64,000 nucleotides of DNA from Gordionus sp. m RMFG-2023 (taxonomy: Eukaryota > Nematomorpha > Gordioida > Chordodea > Parachordodidae): contig NC_088777.1 in NCBI RefSeq assembly GCF_954871325.1, forward strand, positions 20,437,366 to 20,501,365. The letters run 5' to 3'. Position 1 is the stretch's first letter; each line of letters begins with the position of its first letter. The position numbers and the translations under genes were made by a program. The notes beneath the pieces are model-generated. The model was not told the origin of the DNA. It worked only from the letters and a program-made list of their open reading frames with translations, and did not search any database. This document shows, one piece after another, positions 51,501-60,500 of the stretch.

Positions 51501-54500
51501 TTAGCCAAATTAGAAATGAGTTTGATGAAATTTATAATATAAGCTCCAACCAATAAGAGTTCGCCCTGAATGCGGTTGAACTGTCTTTAACATGGCCCGA
51601 ATGTACTTTAGATTTTCTGTTAATATATTTTTGATAGTTAATTTTATTTTCCTACTATCTAAATAGGTTATAATTTAAAATCTCTTTGTCGAGATTACTC
51701 TCAAGTTTTATAAATAGATTATATATATTTTAATAATTCACTATCGGAAATGTACTCCATTAATATTTGTTATTAAATCATAAAATTATCTCGTATTTTA
51801 AATTCAGTATATTTGTTATTTATATGAAATTAGTATAAATTTATTATTTTTGTGTTTTAAAACCATAAGATCAAATATTTTGACGCAGTATGCCCAGGTT
51901 TGTGATTCAATTTACACTAGCTGACATGCCACATTTTTGGTGACACTAAAATTTAAATATTAAAAAACATAAAATATTAGGATTTTTTATTATTCGTATT
52001 ACATGGACACCTTGACTATCGTTAGTATTGTTCAATCGTTATAAACAATGCCTCTAAGCTCTATGGACCTTTAACAAAATCCTTTCCATTTGGCCCTAGT
52101 CATTCCTATATATAAAATATAATGCATCAATATTTTTATAATTATTGCTTCTAGGCATCTTTTATCCACCTTTGGTATATAATAATTATTGACATATATA
52201 CATACACCAATAATTATATATAAATAATGTTAAATAGAATTTTTTAAAGTATTTTGTTTATAAATAAATATGATAATGATTTATAATCCTAATGTCTATG
52301 ATACTCTTAAAACAACAAGACCCTAATTACTCTACTATTTCACAGATTCTTAAAACAACTTTTAATATGATTTACCCTGTCCACATCTTACTTAATCTAT
52401 ATATATATATATGTCTACCTTTGACACCTTTCCTACAATACACATCCTGCATAAGTTATCGTTCTAAATTAATATATGTCAAATTTTATCTATCACTTTG
52501 ATCACCCTGAATTTTATTAATTAAAATGTTGGCAAATAAAAATTTAAATGCATGAAATATGCCCCTTATGCAATAAATCTATAAATAGAACCAAAGCTAG
52601 AAAGTTTCAAATCCATGGTACCCATCCTCCAGATGTCGAGGTTTAGGGCTAACAAGTATAATGCCCACATATCCTCCTCCATTCAGTCTATTAAATCTAT
52701 ATACACCTCCCTCTCCTATTGTTGCTACTGATTTGTCTCCCAGTCAACTAACTCCCAACATACAATCATGGGCCAATGATTTTTTATCTCTACCCAATTT
52801 TCCCATCATATCCCGCATACCACGGGGTGCTCGTAATTCTTTTGCAGACTCCTTCAACAAGTTAATCCTATTAACAGTAAACAATCCGGGAAACCTATCC
52901 AATTGGAAAATTTCACCCTTAAAATCCCCGATAATAAAAATATTTTATTATCCAAATATATATAATCATCAATATCCCTATTCAATCCGAATTCCATACA
53001 AACCCCTACACCCCGAACCCACCAATCCAATCCACTCCCCATTGCCCGCAGGGCTAAAATAGTTTCAAACAAAATAAACAGCCTTAATATAAATTCAGCC
53101 CTCCGCGGGCTATGACCTCTGAAGACTCCTTAGCTTCTAACAATGAGCCCACCTTAGAAGCTTTGTTTCTAAAACACCCCATATGTGATTCAGAATTTGT
53201 CTTCTCAAGCCAAATCGATCATATAGCTCCCGAAATCAACATCGATGAGACAATCAAAGCTGTTAGATCTTTCAAAAGAGACTCTTCCGGAGGTCTTGAT
53301 GGCATTCGTGCTATCTTCATACAAGACATTTTAAAACCCAACATTTCGTGTAGAGCCCTTTTATAGAACCTTACCAGGTTACTAAATATAATTTTTAATG
53401 GATCCCTTCCATCACCTATCATTCCTATTCTCTTCTCTTTATTGCCCCCCTTATAGACCTCAAAAAAAGGATGGAGGTATCCGCTCTATTGCTGTCGGGT
53501 CGTTCTTCCGAAGGACTGTCTCTAAGATCATTGCTTCATCGCCACTTGAGCTTGGGTTCGGTGTTCCTGGAGGGAAATTTCCACTTACCTTGCTCGTTTA
53601 ACTATAGCTAACTGTATACATGATGACGTGGTCCTAAAACTGGATTTCAACAATGTATTTAATACAATAAAACGCCAACACTTCGTTCCTCTATTTTGCA
53701 ACCAATATCCCGAATACTCTATTTACATCCTCCACAGCTATTCGAGCCATACTTATTTAAAATTCAATCTCAAGAGGGAATTCAGCAAGGTGACCCCTTA
53801 GGCCAGTCTTTTGCATCGGGATCCACAAGATAATCCAGGAAATTCAATCTAAATCTAACCTTACCTTAAATTCCTGGTATCTTGATGACGGCATTGTCTA
53901 GAGCAACCTCTCCTCAATCATGTCCATCCCCTCATCATTGAGAATCTCTCTCATATAACAGGACTATCTCTCAACCTCCCCAAATGTGAGATTTGCTTCC
54001 TAAATCTCACTTCTATCCCTTCAGACATGACATATCACATCATCAACAGAGACGAGATGACACACCTCTGATCACCCATAGGAGGTGAAAAGGCCATCGA
54101 AACATTTTTAAGCAAATCCCTTAACAATTTATCCAAATTAAATACATTATTTAATTACCTCCCAGCCCATCAATCTTTTTTTTAATAAAAAATTATTTCA
54201 ACATACCTAAAATCCTTTATTCCCTGAGATCCTGTCCGATCTTTAAATGCCGCGACTTGCTCGTTTCTCATGAAACCCAAATTAAGGGTCTTCTTGAAAA
54301 CATATTAAACCTTAAATTTTCCAATTCATCTTGGTTTCAGGCCACCCTTATCAGCGAGTTTGGTGGCTGTGACGAATTTGCCGCCAAGTCCAACCTCTCA
54401 TTTTCTGCCATCGAAAAGGCCGAAATCCTAAAAAAAACAAATATGCTTGCCTCACCAACACCGTGTTTATCCCAATCGTTACCAATACCCTAAGCATGTT

Positions 54501-57500
54501 CAGAAGTGATGCTCTCAATTTCATCAAAACTATAGGAAAAAATGAGGCAGATCTCAGGAGACCCCAATGAAGGATTTTACCTGTCCAATTTTTTAAGCAT
54601 TCACTCTTCTCTAGGGTGATTTGTACCCTTTTTTTATTTTATTTTTTTTATTTCATTTCTCTTTTATACATATATATTTTTTAATTCATTTTTAATATAT
54701 TATTTGTTTTTTAATATATATTTTTAATTATAATTTGTAAATGGAAAACTTGTTTATTATTAAAATATTATCAAAGATAAAAAAAAATAGAATTCTTAAT
54801 ATTTTTCAATAAAAGTATGGGCATGGTAATTATAGCATGAAAACAAATCCATTTATAAAGCTATCCCATTTCTTTAAATTTCGAGTAGAGCACTTCAATT
54901 TTCAAGCGACTTTATGATCAGTTAATACACAAAAATAATAATTAATATAAAGAATATTAATGCTTTAAATTTTTTAAAAAAAGAGTGATCCACGAAAGCT
55001 TAAATTGGAACAGGCTATTCAGAAAAGAAAATATGTGTTGATGGAGTTGGTTGAGACCGAAAGGGAATATGTTAAGGATCTTGGAACTGTAGTTAATGGT
55101 TACATGGTAGCAGTTAAGGACCAAAACCCATGTCCACCCGAGCCTTTGCAAGAGAAAGAAAAAATGGTTTGGGGCAATATTGAACAGATCTATGATTGGC
55201 ATAGAGAGTAAGTATTTTTTAAATTTGATTTTCGATATCATTTTATAAAATTGAAATTTATTTTAAAATTAATCAAATATTCATTTCTTGAAAAATAATA
55301 TATTGAATTTTCCCCCATTCAAATTTAGTGTGTTTTGTAAAGAGATTGAAAAATGCTTAGATAACCCAGAGCTTCCAGGTTGGGCGTTCGTAAAATTTGT
55401 AAGTTTCATATTTATTACGTTTACTCTTTATATTTATTACTTTATATCTTAGGCCTAACTAGAATTTGGGAGGGAGTTATGGAAGGTGTAAGATAGGATG
55501 TCTTTACCGACCTTTAACCGGGTTAAAATAATATTTAGTTTTCACCATATGTTAGTTTCATATGCTTCTTTTTTCTGAAAAATTTAATTATAGTATATAA
55601 TCATTTTTAAAAGTTCGCACTTACATTTAAAAAAAATATTCTTTATCATTATTTATTTTATCTATTTTTTTAGATCTGGGGGGATATAAATTTTTAATTC
55701 AATATTTACGAGTTTGAAAATTTTATAAGGGGATCCTCCACTTGGCTACATACGCTATGAATTTTCTCATATGTATTATTTTTGCTCGTTATGTGAATCA
55801 TTAATAGGAAAGAAGGTTTCAAATGTACGTCGTATATTGCCAAAATAAACCCAAATCCGAATATATAGTTTCAGAATACCTTGACACCTATTTCGAAGTT
55901 ATTTAATTTATTTTATATTTTGTAGGAATTATACTAAATTATAATTTTCCCTACTTAGGAACTATTTTTATAAAGTTATGTGCACACAAAAAAAAATTGG
56001 TTTTTATAATTGAGTCTTGTAAATGGATTGATTGAGCATAATAACAATTTTATTAAATTAATTATAATCTTATTTTAAATATTATAAATAAATATATAAG
56101 GAAGTAAGATTAAAACTCGGACAAAAATTGACACTACCCGATTTATTGATTAAACCCGTGCAAAGGGTCATGAAATATCAGTTACTTCTTAAGGAATATT
56201 TAAAACTGACAGAGAAAATTAATACTATAATGGTTGATATCAATAACAATAAGACCCAAGGTGAAGAAAATTTAAAACTTTTGGATATAACACTCATTAA
56301 AAAGGCAGTGGATGTGATGTGCGTGGTGCCTAAAGCGGCTAACGATATGATGAAATTAAGTCGATTACAAGGATGGGATGTAATGAAATGATTTAATAGA
56401 AAATTAGTTTTTTTTATTTTTCGATTATTTTTGATATATTATTTTACAATTAAAATCAATAGATAACAGATTATTTTTAGATTTTTAATATTATTATATC
56501 TCAGATAATTGCTTATTATATGTTTTCTTGGTCATATTTTATATTTAAAATATTAACATATCCATATCACAAGGGAAAATTAAGTGCTCAAGGAAAGCTG
56601 TTGTTACAAGACACTCTTTTAGTTAGTCCCGGTCCCAGTAATCAACCTTTCAAGGGAAAAGAATGGCAAGTGTTTTTATTTGAACAAATAGTGCTATTTA
56701 GTGAACCTACCTCATCATCTTCTTCGTCTAGTGCTAGCTCTAACTCATCGATCAGCACAAAGAAAACTTTTAACAACCTTGGATACATTTACAAAAATAG
56801 CATCAAAGTATAATTTTGATATTCTTTATTTGAATAATATGCAAAGTGCTAATTTAAATACATTACATTATAGACATTATATTGACCACACTATGGACAA
56901 CATTAGCTTATATATTACTACACTATTATGCTATATATAATCAATATTCCAATTATCTATATTTCCCTACAGACTAACAAGTTAAGTTTGACAGAACGCG
57001 TCAAAACGGGTGAGGATGATGGACCTGATACTGTTAACGATGAATCAAGGTTTATTTTAACAGGCCGTTCTCCGGAATACGGAGAGATAAATTTTGTATG
57101 CCAGGCTAGCAGTAAAGAAGCTAAGAGCATTTGGATAAACCAGATTAAATCAATGTTAAGCTTACAGCGGGACTTCTTAAGAGCTTTGCAGTCACCTATA
57201 GCTTATCAGAAACATTTACACTCTAGCTCATCTACTCCTAATGATAATTTAAACCCTTCTCCGGTAAGCAATAACACAACTAATATTAATTCAGCTGATA
57301 AATACAAGGGCAAATCGAAGGGCCCATCAATCTTGAAGGATAGACAAAAGTACAAAGACTTGCTTCTTAATCGGAAAAAGAGTCCAACATTAACTGATGT
57401 GAATATTCTTAATAATACATCTCTTACAAACGATAATATAATCCCTAATCTTGAATCAACTACTAACAATTTACCAATCAGAAATCTTAAATCCAAAAAT

Positions 57501-60500
57501 GATAACGAAAATATTTTAATGGCTAACAAAAAAATTAACAGTATAGGCGGGCCTTTGAGTGGGTCCAATAGCACTGGTATGGGTTTATTGGCATCTCTCA
57601 GGAAAGCTGTATCTCAGCCAAGTAGAAGCAAGCTTAACGAGGCTCACAAAAAACTCGACGAATTACGCCGTAAACATAATGCCACAGAAAGTGAAAGCAT
57701 TAAGAGTGATTCTATAAATGTTAAATATAATGCGAATGATGTCGAAATTGACAGAAAAGATGTTATGTTAATTAATGTTTCCTCGGATCCCGGTTTAAAT
57801 ATATCTGATTCTAAGGACTACCCTCAATCATCGGCTTTCACTTATCCATCAAAATCAAAGGTTTTAGTTTTTAACAAATTTCTATTCACTACATTTTATA
57901 ATTTTCCTTTTGTAAATTTAATAATAGATTTTAAAGCTATATATTTTTTCTTTATATACTTATATAAAATTAGTAAAATAAATATTATTGCCCTTAGTAA
58001 ATTCAAATAAATTAGGCTTTTGAGCCTATGAACTTATCTTATGAAGACAAAGTTCTGGCTTGGTTGAGTGAAAAATTCATACCAGGCTTTGGGTCAGAGT
58101 TCAGCGCAGAAAAATAAGAACCTATAAAAAAATATTATTTAAACAAAGATATTTTATATATTTATAATTCTTCATATACAAATTAAAAAAAGATTTGATT
58201 GAGATTTTATAAAACGATTTTACCTAGTTGATTTGGGGCTTTCCTTTTTTTTACCTCTATTTTGTTTAATTTAATAATTGAAATTAGTGATCTGCATCGG
58301 GCCTAATTTTTCAAGCCCGGCCCAAATTTTTTTTAAAAAAGTTTTGCCGGCCCGACCTGAACCCGATATTTTTTTAGGGAAATTTACCGGCCCGGTTTGA
58401 ACTATTTAAATATAGAAATTAATTTTTATAATTACTCAAAATAAAAGACATATGTTATATTGCATCTAGTTCTATAAATAAAATCAAATATTTTTATTTT
58501 ACTTAAAAATTCAATATAAAATTAATAAATTCAAATATATTTTAAAAATTTCCAAAGTCCGGCCCGATCCGGCCCGAATTTTATTTAAAAATATTAGGCC
58601 CGAGCCCGATCCGAAGCCGGTTCTGGCCGGGTAGGGGTCGGGCCTACTATTGCAGATCTCTAATTGAAATAATACATTAAAAACATCTACAACAAATATT
58701 TTCTGAAAATATATTTATATCTTATATTATGGGTCATTTCATGTCAAATCGATCAAAAGGGAACATTTTCGGCCGACCCCTTTTAAAATTGTTAAAAATT
58801 GCTGGAATTATTTAGATAGGTAAAAAAAAATAAGAAAGCCTTTTATTCTAGCCCGCTAGCAAATCTGGATCCCAAAATATATGGGCTCTTGCAAAAAAGA
58901 TCCATTTTGGAATCTGTAAAATTTTTAAAATGCTTATATCTCAAAAACTATTTATAGTAAAAAATATATAATATATATTGTATGCAAAAAAAATCTAAAG
59001 GGCTATCAAAAAACAATACAGATTGGCGTCAATTTGAGACTTTAACTTCCGGTTTACATTTGCTTTACCTGTGTTTTTAAGCTAAAGGGTTTTAGAATTT
59101 TTTTAGTGGCTCTTCTTTGTACCTATGAGCCCCTATATCTCGAGAACCAGATGTGCTAGTTAGCTAAAATAAACAGCTTTCTCATTTTTCCTATTTAAAT
59201 GATTTCAAATTTTTTTAACAATTTTAAAAAGGGGTCAATCGTGATCGATTTGACGTGTAATGGCCCTTATATAAAATTTTAAATAATGGTAAAACATTAA
59301 AACAAAAATAATTGCACAAAATATCATAAAAAATGATTCCATGGAAAAGTTTTTTTATAATGAAAATAAATAAATTATATATGAAAAAATCCTGAATTTC
59401 TAAACCATTTAAAAAAAGAGTTTGGATTCAGTATAATTATGAGGGTTCTGAGAGTTTGGGTTGAATGATATCATGAGGGTTTGCAGGTTAAGGTTCACAG
59501 CCCTAATTTAAATATATAAAAATGACAACAAATCATTCTAGTAGTTTTTTAATAAGAAACGGGCAGTAATATTAATTAATTTTAAAATCATTTGATAAGC
59601 ATATGAAATTGTGGCAACTAATTCATTTTTAAGTATTTTAGTAACTTGACATTATGGTCAAAATTTTAAGTCTGGCCCGAATTTGAAAAAAAAATATTTT
59701 CACGCCCGAACCTGCCCGGATTAAAAATAATTTATTTTCATTTTTTTTTAACTCGGCACGGGATTTTTTAGTAATCTTTTGGCTCGCCCAGGCAAAAACT
59801 TAAAAAATATTTTGCAGGCCGGGCCAAATCACATTTATAAAATTTTTCACGTCCCGGGCCATGATTATCTCTGCTTATAATAATGGAAATTTATGATTTT
59901 TTTTCTCACTAGTTTGGGGTACGAATTTTTTTGCAGACAGAGCTTAAAACCTTTTCTCTACTTTGCAGTTGAATGTTCAATATACTACAGTCAAAAATTA
60001 AAGTTTATTATATTTAATACATTTAAATGTTTTATAAGGCCTTGACATTTGACCCACATGTACATTTTCTTTTACGCTCTACTATCGCTCATATTCAACC
60101 AACGGTGGGTATAGTTCTTTACAACAATTACAATGTCAGCACAAATACATCGAACAACAATTTCTGTACTAGCCTAATAAACGATGACTACAATTTTCAA
60201 TTCAAACTGGATATTGTTCATCCCAAGGATCAAAATTTTCGCGATTTAGATATGCGCACTCAATTGACTTATGCTCTTTTGTTGTTTTATTTGAAAAAGT
60301 CCCAAAAAATTATTGATAATATTGAAATTACTGATGATTCACACAAAGGTTTAACATTTTTATCTTGGTTCAAGGTGTCAAAGGATTTGAATATTCCTAA
60401 GACACGTGGTGAAAAGGCTTGTCAAAGCAAAATATTTAAACGAATATGGAAGGACTATAAGAATTTGAGAAAATCTAACAAAATATTTACACAAAACGAA

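Larger units (their letters stand above)
49915..54983 (+). other. Intron 4, about 5.1 kb
   Basis: The first 1.2 kb is AT-rich without recognisable elements. From 51190 on it is mostly reverse-transcriptase debris. Confidence 0.6.
57861..60038 (+). other. Intron 10, about 2.2 kb, carrying three repeat elements
   Basis: It holds a complete GGCCCG MITE (58285-58662), a foldback element (58731-59266) and a degraded GGCCCG fragment (about 59670-59876). No conserved coding was found between them. Confidence 0.55.

Noticed and set aside
52854-53072. Minus-strand frames over 52.8-53.4 kb
   Set aside because: They are shadows of the RT fossil on the plus strand.
57206-57574. 122-codon minus-strand frame
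   Set aside because: It is antisense to the low-complexity tail encoded by exon 10.
56928-58010. Treating the full 360-codon frame as exon 10
   Set aside because: A good acceptor at 56972 and a donor at 57860 give phase-0 ends; the extensions are AT-rich and unlike PH or linker sequence.
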